Shown: positions 35,986-47,824, counted from the first letter of the stretch. The stretch is 64,000 bases of DNA from Cladopsammia gracilis (GCA_022457155.1 JAJGOT010000047.1:1980501-2044500); one strand, 5' to 3'. The notes: generated by a model not told the origin, from the letters alone. Numbers and translations are program-made.

Positions 35986-36985
35986 CTGCGCAGTAATTAT
36001 CAGGAGGGGGTTGGAAAACCAGAAGGGGGGGGGGGGTGGCATAAAGTAATATCAAAGCAAGGAAAGGGGGGACTCAAAGTAAAATAAGTCACTCAAGAGT
36101 AGGGGGCTAAACATTATGTTCAAGTGTTCATAGTTCACACTGAAAGGCTTGATGATCTGTTCTGTGGCTGAACTGCAATTTCAATCTGTGGCAATACGAT
36201 TATCTATTCTTCTCTATCTCTATAATATAGAGATGAATATTGTGATAAAGAGTTTCTGGCTTTTTAAATTTGAATTGTCCACAACATTTGAACAGTAGAA
36301 TATAGTATACGTCAGTGCAAATATTTCGCCTTGCATGGTGAAAATATTTTGTTCCAGTTCAAATATTTTGCACTGGTTCAAAATAAATTTGAACCACTGC
36401 ACACAAAATAATAATTGCACCAAAATCATAATTTCACTACAACATAGATAATCATATTGCAACAGATTGAAGATGCACCTCAACCAGCATGGTCTTAAGA
36501 TCAGTGGAGGTAAAGTGGCACTGGTTGAACGAGTTCTCCAGTACATTCGTGGTGATCATTCTTGCATCCCACGAGAAACCCAAGAGAACGTTAACGAGGA
36601 AATTAGTTCCAGTGCAAGCAACTCGGATTCGCAATCAAGTGATTCAAAAGTGGAATCGGATAGCTTTGTTGAACACTGCTTGGAGGTCATGTTTGTTCCA
36701 GATACGGATGTCCAACACGTTAACATGTAGCATTGCTGTATATCCACGTCTAGAACAAACATTACCTCGTAGCAATAACAGGTAGGTGTATATGAAGAAA
36801 ATGTTGGGTAATTGTATATAAAAGGTGTGTGAAGAGGGGGGGATCACAAAAAATTCTGACTGATCAGAGGGGGGCGGCAATAACTAAATTCCCTCCTTTA
36901 GAAGGGGGTATTACGTAATATTTTCCTACTTGAAGCCCATTTTCCAACCCCCCCCCCCCCCCCCCACCTGATAATTATTGCACAG
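35986..36985. mobile_element. 1-kb TIR element carrying a SAP-domain exon
   Basis: The left end CTGCGCAGTAATTATCAGG and the right end (complement CTGTGCAATAATTATCAGG) match at 17 of 19 positions. Both are followed inward by a G-rich tract and GTTGGAAAA. No target duplication is obvious. Immediately outside, GTTGTTTCAACTCACTT appears at 35825 and again at 36987. The interior holds the SAP-coding exon at 36469-36730. Confidence 0.6.
36469..36730 (+). CDS. SAP-domain exon (partial gene)
   Basis: After a plausible acceptor (ttgcaacag/ATTGAAG, near 36468) the frame reads LKMHLNQHGLKISGGKVALV then ERVLQYIR. This matches the helix-turn-helix SAP pattern (leucine-rich helix, GLKISGGK turn, LVERV helix) used for DNA binding in chromatin and repair proteins and found in some transposon-encoded proteins. 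A serine/acid-rich segment (EEISSSASNSDSQSSDSK) follows, and the frame stops at 36730. No further exon was found on either side. It may be the C-terminal exon of a host gene fragment captured by the TIR element, or part of a transposon protein. Confidence 0.5.
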
Positions 36986-37099
36986 TTGTTTCAACTCACT
37001 TATGTTGGATTAAATATTTAAGTCAAATTTTAAGTACACTAACTCAAAATATCGAGTAGTACAATGCCTACTTTACAAAAAAAATAGTCGGTTGTACTC

Positions 37100-37450
37100 A
37101 TTTGCGTTAATTTACAGAGATTTTGTGATGCCCCGTTTGCGTCAATTTACAGAGATTTCATAATGCCCCGTTTGCGTCAATTTACAGAGATTTTATAGTG
37201 CCCCGTTTGCGTCAATTTACAGAGTTTTTATGATGCCCCGTTTGCGTCAATTTACAGAGATTTCATAATGCCCCGTTTGCGTCAATTTACAGAGATTTTA
37301 TAGTGCCCCGTTTGCGTCAATTTACAGAGATTTTATAATGCCCCATTTGCGTCAATTTACAGAGATTTTATAATGCCCCATTTGCGTCAATTTACAGAGA
37401 TTCTATGATGCTCCGTTTGCGTCAATTTACAGCGATTTTATAATGCCCAG
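37100..37450. repeat. 36-bp satellite array, about nine copies
   Basis: The unit is GTTTGCGTCAATTTACAGAG plus ATTTTATAATGCCCC(G/A). Copies are over 90% identical. Diverged copies and single ATTTACAGAGATTTTAT words continue at 37870-38260. The core word is the complement of that in 25680-26400. Confidence 0.9.
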
Positions 37451-37639
37451 TTAGGTAGCTAAACTTTATTTATCGTACGCGGTGTCAATTCATAATACAT
37501 GTTCTTCCGTCGAGCCTTAATCAGCAACAGATTAATAATGTAACTCAATTAAATTGTCTAACTAAATTCATTATCTATACAGGATTATACTAAAAACTAT
37601 AAAAAGCATCCTTTATTAACTATCATTAAATTAGATAAA

Positions 37640-37865
37640 AGGAAATGCATGATTTAAAAGAGCTAAGAGTGAGCTACATCTTAGCGCTCAAAGGCAAGCT
37701 GTTCCAGAGAACAGAACCGCGCTATTGCAAACTTCGTTTGCCTGCTTCAGTACTCGGTCTAGGAACGAAAAGGCTGTATTTTGAATTTCTTAGATTATGT
37801 GAGTGAACACTGGATATAGCTTTAAAAATTCTATATAGACGATTCGGAGAAAGATTATGTTTGTT
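37640..37865 (-). mobile_element. Non-LTR retrotransposon RT C-terminal fragment
   Basis: The minus strand reads NLRNSKYSLFVPRPSTEAGK, RSLQ*RGSVLWNSLPLSAKM and then a stop. The pattern P-x-P-x-T-x(2)-G-K-R-S, then G-S-V-L-W-N-S-L-P, is the typical end of LINE ORF2 proteins in many invertebrate families. One internal stop marks it as dead. The region to about 37450 may be its 3' end. Confidence 0.7.
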
Positions 37866-38435
37866 TGTGTCAATTTACAGAGATTTTATAATTCCTCGTT
37901 TGTCATTAGATGTTCCCCTTGGGGACCACATTAATTTACAGAGATTTGGTAACTGAATTAAAATTAAAATTACGCAGTGCCATTTACAGACATTTTATAT
38001 TAGAAAACTAGGCGTTATTAAATCTTTGTAAATAGAAGATTTACAAATATTGTTGGTAGATTTTATAAAGTCTGTAAATTGTAAGTCTTTCCTCTCACTA
38101 CAGCTCCTATAATTTATAAACATTTTACAAACATTTTATAAAGAACAAGACAACAAAACTATATAAAATGTCTGTCAAACGAATTTACAGAGATTTTGTT
38201 TTCAACAGGAGATAATACCAAGTCTGTAAATTCAAGATTTATAGACATTTTATGAAGTCTGTAAATGGTCCAAATTTTCCAGTGGCTGTCTCCATAGGTG
38301 GGGCAGGTGACCATAATATATCGCGGGCTCAATGTTTACAGCCGATCGACCGAGTGAAAATTTGCATATTTTCTCTCGTATGCTTCAGCTCGTTCTATGC
38401 TTCGCTTCAGTCCTGAGGGACTCGAATGACAAAGG

Positions 38436-38520
38436 CCATGGCGGCCATGTTGGTGCACATAACAAAAGAGTTTCATTAAAATTATTTTGTTAGTATGCAC
38501 CAACATGGCCGCCGTGACTT
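38436..38520. repeat. Short foldback
   Basis: GGCGGCCATGTTGGTGCACATAAC-type left arm and its complement (GCACCAACATGGCCGCC) around 38500 form arms of about 22 bp. Non-coding. Confidence 0.75.
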
Positions 38521-38627
38521 AACGTGAAAACCACCTATTCACGAGTCAAAAACAGGAAAAGTACATTTCAAGTGATGAACATAAATAAAGAAAAATAAAA
38601 CAGTTATAATATGTAATCCTAACTTAC

Positions 38628-41600
38628 CGCTGAGCCCGTAGTTATGTGTATAGGCGCCTTTGGGTTGGTATAAGGATGTTCTTTTGATCCATTATATACC
38701 TTTTATTACACAAATTCAAACAAATATCAGAGGTAAAAAAGATACAAAGCAAAAAGGTAAAAAAACAACAACAAAAAAACAAACAAAACTTTATTAGACA
38801 TATAAACTTAAATACAGTTGCCCTGCAAATTAGCAAAAACGCTATTCGAGGCAGGGAAAAGTAATGTAATTGAAAATAATAAAGGTTAGACAATATAACA
38901 ATACAGAAGTTGATCTGTAGAGTTACAGATTATTTAGACTGAATAACAACGTAATATTCAAAAGCAAGAAACGGTTTTTAAAAGCTACAACCTCGGACAA
39001 AACTATTCATACTAATGCTACTGAAAACCTCAAACGCCATTATATAATTGTTAGCCCTTCCCCCGGCTTCCCTCTCCCAATGTTGTTCCGGGGATCACAG
39101 GATTTGTATGGGCCAAAAGTAAGGCACAAGTTTGAAAAACCCTTTGAAATGTCAAATAAACAAACGTTACGGGCTTCACCCTTCCTCAGTGTGGCAAAAT
39201 AGGAGAGCTACGCCATACAAAAATCGTAACTGTAATAGAGCACGCGTTCCGTGTTGAATGGGCCAGTTTTCAGTCTAAACCAACATTGTACGGGGATGGG
39301 GAGGGGCAGCAATTTGTTAAAGTTTGTTGATGCCGAATAGGCCATTTGCACGATGGCGTCATTTGACTACAACTACCAGAATTCATTTCGTTTTTCCTTT
39401 CTTATTTAAATTTTGTAATCCCAGTGCGGTTTAAATAACAATAGCCCTAATTTGCACTACAAAACAAACATCTGAAGGATTCTGGTAGTTGTAGTTATAT
39501 GACGTCATCGTGCAAATGGCCTATTATGGCACTAAATTGCAAAACAGATGGAACTGTCTCAACAGTTGTGTCCGTGGTTGTAGGTCTTAAGAAGCTATTA
39601 CATGATTACATGACCTATTACATGATGTAATTACCTTGTGATTATAGACAGGAAGAAGTCGCTCGTAAGAGTGCTCATGAGCCCAAAATTCCACGTCCAC
39701 TCCTGCGAATCAGACAGATAAGCATAAGCGTCTGTTATCAAACGAACCTACCTAGCTCATAACAAACTGAAATAAACACAGTCGAATCCATTCTCACCGT
39801 GATTATAAAAGAGGTCTTCCAAAGGAAACAGTTTCTCTGACGATAGTCCTGTTCTTATCTAAAGAAAATGATCACAACAACAAATATGTTCAACACATCT
39901 TTATAATTCCTTGCAGACTATTGGAAGATCCCTTACAGAATAAAGCAATTTAGTCGCAAAAAAGGAGTAATATAGAGCGACTACATAAGAAATGCAAACA
40001 TCGCGAATTTCGTCCACTTTATGCCACCTATCTGGCACTTAGCTCCCGGTTTCTTTGAAGTAAAGCGACCAGGAACATTACACCTTCCCCAGATAGGATG
40101 ATGGACAATCGTATTTACACGCGGAGTACATCATTTTATCATTCAAATCAGACTTTTAAGAGAAAAACGTCAAAAACTAAATCATCCGCCTCTCAAAATC
40201 GTTTGTCCACCGGCATAGAGTTCCCAATGTTCAAACAGGAAAATCAGAAACTAATCTAGAACTCGCATTAAACGGAGCAAAACGTAATATCATTTAGTTT
40301 GAAACCAACCTCCTCAGCAGGCAACTCCGAGGATCGGGACAAAAGGACGGGGGTCTCGGGCAAACGACAAAATTAATGTGAAAAGGAAGAAAGGGGAGGT
40401 GGAAGTGAGGCGATCGAGTTGAATTTCGTCGTTTCACCAGTTTTCCGCTCTAGTGCCTATTACTTTTCGTCCGAATCTCTTACCCCAAAACGCTGCCTGT
40501 GGAGACTAAAGTGAATATGTTTTACTTCTTCACTTGATAGCATAAACAGCACTGTAAAATATAGATGTTAACTTACTGCATTTTCATGATGTTGACACCC
40601 ATCACCGACAGCATTGGAGCAGTACATCGGTCTATGACCCATTGTTATTATCCAGGGGCGTTTCACACGATTTTCCGGACGACTAGCTTCCTAAATGAAT
40701 CCAGATTTTAAGTGAGTTGATCGGAATCTGGTTATACTTTTAAGTCTGTAGATAAATCTTTACAATTGGCCACAAAAATGAAAGCTGCTGAGCAGTACTT
40801 TTCTATGATACTGTTATGCTGTACAATGTAGTTCTTATTTTTATTATGTGTGTGAATTAACTACTAAAATGCGACTGCATTCAAATGAAAGGTTCTGTAC
40901 TGTCTCGTAGTACTGTTTATATCATACAAGGTGGTTCTAACTTTTGAATCTGTGTGGATGGAATTCGTGATGAAAGCTTCTTTACAGTGGCTAAAAATAA
41001 AACTATTCAGTACCTCTAAATCCTTCTGCAGCCATTTGTACTGTTGAATGAGAGGTTCGATGCCATATTTCAAGTAGTAGTAAAGCTCTGTACTAAAGCT
41101 TATGATGTGCACAGGTCCAATGTTCCAACTGAAAATAGTTTATTTCGATTATTACAATTATGTAATGAAAAAAGCATTCTGATTAGTGTTTTGAACATTT
41201 CAAACGTTTGCTCATAAATCTTTTTTTACAGGTGACTACGTTAAACTTGTTATTCAGAAAAAGTCTGCCAAAGTAAAACTGTTATGTCTGTGTAGGTGAT
41301 TTTAAAAACGTAGGTAAAGGTGAAGTAATACAGGCAACAAAATCGTGCAACTTGTCGCGCAACAATGTTTCGTTGCAGGTTGCAACCCTGATGTTGTATT
41401 GAAGGTTGCAACCCTGATGTTGCATTGCAGGTTGCAACTCTGTTGTTGCGTTGCAGGTTGCAACTCTGATGTTGCGTTGCTGGTTGCAATCCTGATGTTG
41501 CATTGAAGGTTGCAACCCTGATGTTGCGTTGAAGGTTGCAACCCTGATGTTGCGTCGCAGGTTGCAATCCTGATGTTGCATTGAAGATTGCATCGCTGAT

Positions 41601-44600
41601 GTTACGCGTACTACCACCTACACGCGCAACAAATTTTCATATTGCAGAAAATATAAAAATAACGTCTACTTTCAGCAACCTGAAAATTTGTTGCAAAATC
41701 GTGACATTGATTGGTTTTGGTTTAACTGCTGATTGGTTGATAAAGTGACGTAATTAAGATTGTAAAGCCAATCACGATGCAATGCAAAAACAAAAAAAAG
41801 ACTTTCGACACTTAATTGAAAACTACTCTAAGTGCATAGACTAAAGCAAAACTAAACGAACAAAAAGAGACCAACTGGCAATTGCACTTATCGTATTAAC
41901 AGCCTAAGACTGCGATAATAGTGTACCTGTAGTATATTCCTTCTGTGCCTCCAGGCATACTGAAACGCTCTCTGTAGTTTGAAAAATTGCTGAAAGTAAA
42001 ACAGGCACCCGTTTCATACAGCAGTTAATCACTGACCAAAATCTACTGAATTTCTATACTTGAGACTGTAGACATGGATTGATATTTTTAACTCTTAGCA
42101 GGAGCCCGGCTCCTGCTCTTAGATAATTGAAATGAGGGAGAGAATTGCAACCCTTCAGGCCAGCTGACATTAAGTAGACTTGCAGCTGTCTCCACTGCTG
42201 TCTTCTCGATTTCACAAACTTCATAGCGATAGCTATAGCTATACCCTTTGCCCACGTTACGCCACCTTTCTTTTTCTTATAATTAAAGTACTGACAGTGG
42301 CAAGCAAATTCAGTTTGTTAGGACGGTGTCATATCCGGGAGCTTACCAGGCTTGTTCATGGTTTCCAGGGCACGTCATGTAGGGCAAGTACGCGGCCATT
42401 GGCTCAATCTGATTCATGAACCTGTCCCCAACTCTTGAATTATCCTACAAGGCAGGCGTGCAAATATGAAAAAGATGAATACATATTCACATGTCCTATC
42501 ATGTCAATCCCCACTGCATGATACTGTGGAAAGCCAAGATGCAACGAATCCATGAACTAGAATTATTATACATTGGTGTCACTAGCTCGATTTTGATTGG
42601 CTATAAGCACGCAGCTGATTATTGCTTGCTGTTTCTGTTACGACATACCTACAGACAATGAATTTTATATATGTAGAAGTGACGTCATACCTACAGACAA
42701 AAGTTTGTCTGCTGTGCATTGATCACTTTTTTGTGCGCGCTCTTGTCTTTACAAGTGTAGCTCAGGAATATGCATAATAAAACAATTATTGGATGAGGTT
42801 GAGCATGATAGCGATAATTATCAAGGCCAAAGTTTGTTATCTGCCGAAGCCGCGATCTTCTCTTTTAACCTAACTAGTCACTAGTACAAATAATGAAACA
42901 TGTCCACTCAGTTACGGTTTCGCAAAAAATAAAATTTGGTCAATACCACAAAACGAGACTCTGGCACCTTTTAGGGTTCCTTTTTATTCGAGCGACCCCT
43001 CTCGCACCAGCTACCGAGCTGAATAGGTCATCTTCCGAATCCGATGAATAATTTAAGTACAAAAAATAAGCCACCCAGCGCGAAGAACGAGCAACGATAC
43101 TTACCGATTCCATGTTGTAGGCAAAGTCACCTGAAGAAAAAAGGTCAAGCGAAGGAATTGAGTAAAACTATATTTAGTTACTTATATACCAGCTTTTAGT
43201 CAGCAGTTGAAATCTGAAGAATCAAATGAGAGCAATGCAATAAACGATCGAACGGTCTGCGCCCGCTCTCACCTTCTAAGTTCTCTTACGTCCGCACCCG
43301 TTTCAATCAGCCGATTCTCCCCTTCCCAAATTCCCTTTGGGCCACTGAAGGGAGCTAAATCCAATGAATCGATGAATGGTTTTAACTATTCGTTAATTCA
43401 TCAATTAACGATGAGAGTGTATATGGGGAGGTATCCAAACCATTCAGTTATATAAATTTTAAGGACCTAAGCTAAAAATAAAAACGTCAACCTAACTTTC
43501 CTGGTAGTCTTTATTTCTTTACAATAACACCGCCACAAAACGCCTCCATTCGCCAATATACATACGGCATTTGATTAGATATATATACCCTTATGCCTTT
43601 AATTTTTGCGCGGATTTTAATTTCGTGAGTTGTGCGCATCGTTTAAGGTTCGCTGACTTCCAGTTGCATTTGTTACTTTTTTGAACGTGTCATTAAACAC
43701 AAAACTCTATTCTTGGAAACTGGGGATTTCTTATTTTCTCAGTTCTGTACTCTATTCAGCAAATATTGCGAACATTGTACTGGCAAAATTTTAGCCATGC
43801 AATTTTGCACCACTTTCGCGAATTTTAATCTCCGCGAGAATCAAAAGCATTCGGATAAGTGTTTTGTGAATTTTCGTGTTTTTTTTTTGTACTTGCCGAC
43901 GTGCAGGATGGAATCATATTGGCCTGATTGAACCTCTCTCTGTAGCTTGGAGAGAGACTGGGCATTATCCACTCCTAGATCTCCATATATGGCAAACCTT
44001 GGTGCCCAGTCCGTGCCGTTTCTTGTTGCGTTAAAATTGTACAAGGCGCTCCACCCGTCTGCACTACCAACACGGTAATCTACAAACAAAAGGCACCAAT
44101 GGGTACGTAAGTATGTTGCTCAACACACGAAGTCGTGCTGTTTGAATAGGCCATTTGCACGATGACGTCATTTGACTACTACTACCAGAATTCATTTCGT
44201 TTTTCCTTTCTTATTTAAATTTTGTAATCCCAGTGCGGTTTAAATAACAATAGCCCTCATTTGCACTACAAAACAAAAAACTGAAGGATTCTGGTAGTAG
44301 TAGTCAAATGACGTCATCGTGCAAATGGCCTATTTCTAAGTTTAGAGCGGTTTTTAATTGAATTACTCTGGCCAATCACAACAGTAGTAGACAAACCAAT
44401 GAACCAATCAGAAGACGACACAAGTACATATAGCCACCGCCAAGCGCGGGAAAACGCGTGCAGGCAAGTCATGATTGGTTTTGATTTTGATTCTGATTGG
44501 TTGAGAAAGTGGCGTGAGATATTTTAGCCAATCACAAAGCGAAGCAATGCAAAACCAAAGAAATCCCAAAATTACTTTCGACTCAATTGGAAACCGCCCT

Positions 44601-46309
44601 AGTAGCCATTTTATAACTAAGAAAACTTAAGTGATGTTACACTTGCAAGGTCTTGCAAGGCAAGGCTGACGAGGAAAGCGAGAAAAGTTGCAGATTATAT
44701 GTTACACGCGTGCAACTTGTTATTACGCAACCCTACGCTCCGCTTTTAATCACTACAAAGTACGTTACCATATCCACGTCCTGATATCAGCCCCTTTAAC
44801 TTCACCCTATGGATGTAAATTGTTCTCTCTTTCCACCCGCAGGTTTTAAACTCCGTAGCCGAGCCGTAAGCTTTCTTGTTCAGCGGTTGCTTGTACCTCT
44901 CCCCATACTCCACCACACTTTTAACTGCCTCTACCATTGTCACCCACGTGATCATCATTTCGGTAGGATCACCTGAAAGGAATGATGGACAGTTGTTTGT
45001 CGAGTCGCTGTCGCAAAACAAGAAAAAAAATGCAGTTTTTCATAGCCAAGCTAGCATGCATGCTCAGTGACTCATCTTTGAACATCTATCAGTAGAACGT
45101 AATCAATATTTCATTCCCCTTTGCAAACGTTATTTGAATATTACTTGACAAGCCCTAACAATAATCAAGGTGAGCAAAATAGCGTGATCTGCGAGACACT
45201 GACAAGTCACGATATTTTGCGATAGCCGAGTTCAATAATTGTTTTATCATTCGATCACCGAGTTTGTTTTTCAATGTAATATTTACTAATAACTGCTAAA
45301 ACAGAACAGAAATCGGAGCAAATCGGGCTGCCATGTAGAGGACGGAAGCTGAACAATTATTCGCAGCAAAAAAACTTTGTGCGCATGAGCAGAATTATTC
45401 GCAGCAAGACAGCTTTGTGCGCATGAACACTAGAAATTAAATTTCAAATTGTTCTTTAGCTTCTCACTACAACTATTATAAAAGAAGACTGCTGTAATGG
45501 TTGAAATCTGTTTTGTCGAAAAATCAAATGCGTAGTTCTTTTTCTTAAAATTATAGCTAGTTTGCTACTGTCAAGATCTTATGAGTGATTATAAACATGC
45601 AGATTCTCCTTCGTTGTGTCTATACAATTCTAACATCACTGGACATGAGAATTCATTAAGGTACCAGCGACAACTTGTATGTCCGAATTGGTCTATATTC
45701 TTGCTCACGGCTTTTATTGCATACATTTAACGTTGTTGAATTATAGACCTGTTCAGTGTTTTGAAGTGTGGCTTTTGCATAACATGTCACCAAACGAAAT
45801 AAATATAAACTCACGACCTAGATCTAAATTTTTTTCTCAGTCTTAAAAGCCGTAATAACGTTAGATTAGATAAATTAAATTTGAAACTTTCTTGCCTCAT
45901 GAAAGTACACACACAAATGTTTTTTAGCTTCAAGTGTTACGAAGGATGAAAACTGTGAACCATTTGCTTAACACGGCCGCCATCTTGGTTTCAACTTGTT
46001 GATTTAATTAGGTACGACCACAGAGCGACAGAACGAATCGGAATAACTTGCGAAGTTTGATCTTCGAGGAGAAGCGATCAAACAACCAAGCATCAAGCTG
46101 GTTTGTTACCGTTTATCAGTCAAGCGTGGATTTGTGATCATGGCAAGGCAAGCTTTATCAAGCGATATACCATGGCAGAATTACCGACATAACTTACCTG
46201 TACTGGAGATGTGAATTTGTTCCGGTTGAGGCGTACCATCTCCTTGCGTCCCGCGCCAAGCCAAAACCACCATGAATACCCCAAATAAACTTGGAAAATG
46301 GCCAGCCAT
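38628..46309 (-). CDS. ACP7: Acid phosphatase type 7 (purple acid phosphatase), 3' exon missing
   Basis: Exons in gene order: 46309-46198, 44972-44769, 44079-43897, 43130-43105 (26 bp), 42444-42347, 41989-41927, 41128-41014, 40690-40577, 39858-39798, 39702-39635, 38699-38628. Phases agree and give 372 aa; the vertebrate protein has about 440, so roughly 65 C-terminal residues are missing. Signal peptide about 1-22 (MAGHFPSLFGVFMVVLAWRG), then PEQIHIS and GDPTEMMITWVT of the N-terminal fibronectin-like domain. All five metal motifs are present: GDLG (D139), GDFAYN (D168, Y171), GNHE (N203), GHRP (H286), AHEH (H334, H336). The enzyme is a secreted or lysosomal binuclear metallophosphatase cleaving phosphomonoesters at acid pH. 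Intron 3 uses a GC donor. Introns hold MITEs and a 26-bp minisatellite. The exon at 38699 has a weak polypyrimidine tract. Confidence 0.93.
39336..39525. mobile_element. MITE with CRE-like termini, copy 1
   Basis: The ends AATAGGCCATTTGCACGATG and complement CATCGTGCAAATGGCCTATT continue inward as GACGTCAT on both sides, an (almost) perfect cAMP-response-element word TGACGTCA. It lies between ACP7 exons 10 and 11. Copy 2 is at 44145-44334. Confidence 0.85.
40790..40995. repeat. Isolated relatives of the 54.4-55.2 kb tandem unit
   Basis: TGAGCAGTACTTTTCT, GCTGTACAATGTAGTTCT and GTACAAGGTGGTTCTAACTT-like words occur here once or twice in ACP7 intron 7-8. They recur in tandem at 54418-55195. 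Confidence 0.55.
41360..41605. repeat. 26-bp minisatellite in ACP7 intron
   Basis: About nine copies of AGGTTGCAACCCTGATGTTG plus CATTGA. It is contained in a MITE-like region whose flanks (GGTGAAGTAAT...GGCAACAAA and GCGCAACAAATTTTCAT) recur in reverse at 55750-55885. Confidence 0.9.
41640..41830. repeat. CCAAT-rich dispersed element, partial copy
   Basis: Contains GATTGGTTTTGGTTT, GCCAATCACGATGCAATGCA and ACTTTCGACACTTAATTGAA, matching one half of the 44338-44603 element. Located in ACP7 intron 6. Confidence 0.6.
42563..42850 (-). repeat. Dispersed foldback repeat, copy 2
   Basis: Reverse-complement relative of 150-420 at the start of the window, with an extended interior (TGTAGAAGTGACGTCATACC). 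It lies in ACP7 intron 4. Confidence 0.8.
44145..44334. mobile_element. MITE with CRE-like termini, copy 2
   Basis: About 95% identical to 39336-39525, with TGACGTCAT words in both arms. Located between ACP7 exons 2 and 3, adjacent to the CCAAT-rich element. Confidence 0.88.
44338..44603. mobile_element. CCAAT-rich TIR element, best-preserved copy
   Basis: AGAGCGGTTTTTAATTGA at the left and TCAATTGGAAACCGCCCT at the right are inverted repeats. It contains CCAATGAACCAATCAGAAGA, CCAAGCGCGGGAAAACGCGT and GCCAATCACAAAGCGAAGCA. Inserted in ACP7 intron 2 directly beside another MITE. Confidence 0.75.
45030..46130. other. ACP7 intron 1
   Basis: No exon, repeat family or other feature was recognised apart from two GCAGCAAAAAAACTTTGTGC-like direct words near 45365 and 45405. 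Confidence 0.5.
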
Positions 46310-46674
46310 TTTCTAACTTTCACTTTCCCATAGCCTGCCTTATTTTTCCCTGAACTCCAGTCGTACTTAATGGCAAGTACCAGTTGGTATGCTCGCCAGA
46401 TACAAGCATCTTATGGCTGAATATGGTCTCTTAACAGGTGGCCAATTGTAACTGGTCCACATATTATTTTCCACATGGCTCGTTTTCTTTTGATTTTCAG
46501 GTGATTATATTGCATAACTCTCTGAAAAACTGGGGACGACTTTGATTGTACCATGGGAGAGCGGAGCTGATATTCCCCTGGAGGAAATTTTCCCTGCACA
46601 TGGTCAGAGTAATATAAAGATGCATATAAAATGTACATAAATCTGTGTAGCATGTTTCGTAAATGTAGACTTCA

Positions 46675-47165
46675 AATATTTTTCACAAAATATGTAGGGC
46701 TAGAAGTTAGTATTTCCGGCAACATAAATTTGTGTAGCGCGTTTTCGTATGTAGGGCTAGAAGTTAGTATTTCCGGCAACATAAATTTGTGTAGCGCGTT
46801 TTCGTATGTAGGGCTAGAAGTTAGTATTTCCGGCAACATAAATTTGTGTAGCGCGGTTTCGTATGTAGGGCTAGAAGTTAGTATTTCCGGCAACATAAAT
46901 TTGTGTAGCGCGCTTTCGTAAATGCAGACTTCAATGTTTTTTTTTTAATATGTAACGCTAAAAGTTAATATTTCACATAAGTCTGTGTTGCGCGTTTTCG
47001 TAAATGTAGACTTAAATTCTGAAAAAACAAAACAAAATGTAACGCTAAAAGTTAGTATTTTCGTAAATGTAGACTTAATTTTTTTAAAAAAAAATATGTA
47101 ACGCTAGAAGTTAGTATTTCACATAAATCTGTACAGTGCGTTTTCGTAAATGTAAACTTCTTAGA
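46675..47165. repeat. 57-bp tandem repeat
   Basis: Four near-identical copies at 46693-46920 of a unit starting TATGTAGGGCTAGAAGTTAG and containing TTTCCGGCAACATAAATTTG. These are followed by three or four decayed copies with ATGTAACGCTA(A/G)AAGTTA to 47165. 57 is divisible by 3, so ORFs on both strands are open. I regard them as spurious. Confidence 0.9.
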
Positions 47166-47214
47166 AAATATGTCATGGTCAGGTCAAACTAATCGCGTTA
47201 CAGATCAGTCATTA

Positions 47215-47395
47215 TTAGTCGCGTTCGAAGAACACAATCCTATTTTCGTGTTGGTTTCCCTGTGCCTTACATGCAGAAAAATTTGAGATTTTTCCAAATG
47301 GCCGCCCCTATTGCTTTTATCAGGGGCTCATTTCCTCCGGAAATTCCTTCGAACGCGTCTCCATAATCTCCGATTACTGATAGTCATAGAAATAG
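47215..47395. mobile_element. MITE, second copy of the 16640 element
   Basis: Termini CGCGTTCGAAGAA and TTCCTTCGAACGCG; core GGCCGCCCCTATTG. The termini are better preserved than in the RRP36 intron copy. Confidence 0.8.
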
Positions 47396-47517
47396 GACGG
47401 TTTAATCAATCTCTTTGTTACATCCATGACTTGGTTGCAAAAATAGAGAAAGAAATTTGAAAGGGGCAGTATCAAGAGCATTGTGACCTTTTTTGGTCAA
47501 AGCCATGCCCACATCAT

Positions 47518-47600
47518 ACCGTCCAGAAGGACGTCGGACACCTTATTGACACTTATATAACGGAGTAACTGGTTAGCTTTCAGTTGAGGTTGGGGGTACC
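47518..47600 (+). mobile_element. TIR element with tRNA-like core, 5' fragment
   Basis: GGACGTCGGACACCTTATTG and GGAGTAACTGGTTAGCTTTC match the left part of 7548-7848. The copy ends at GGGGGTA, before the tRNA-like part. Confidence 0.65.
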
Positions 47601-47824
47601 CCTACGCGACCAGACCGAAAAGGATTATCGTGCGCCGGGTTACTGAACTCATATAAAAATACGGTGTGCCTTGCAGTCTACCCATTTTTGTAAAAGGCTG
47701 ATTCTTATAACTCAAAACTGCATTTTATTTAATTATATTTTCAAATCTGAAACTCGAACTACAGAATATTGTTAAAAAAAAATTCCCTCTTCAGCAACCA
47801 TTCTTTTAAGGAGATAACAGCTAT

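Noticed and set aside
46631..46921. 96-aa plus and 74-aa minus ORFs
   Set aside because: Both frames derive from the 57-bp tandem repeat.
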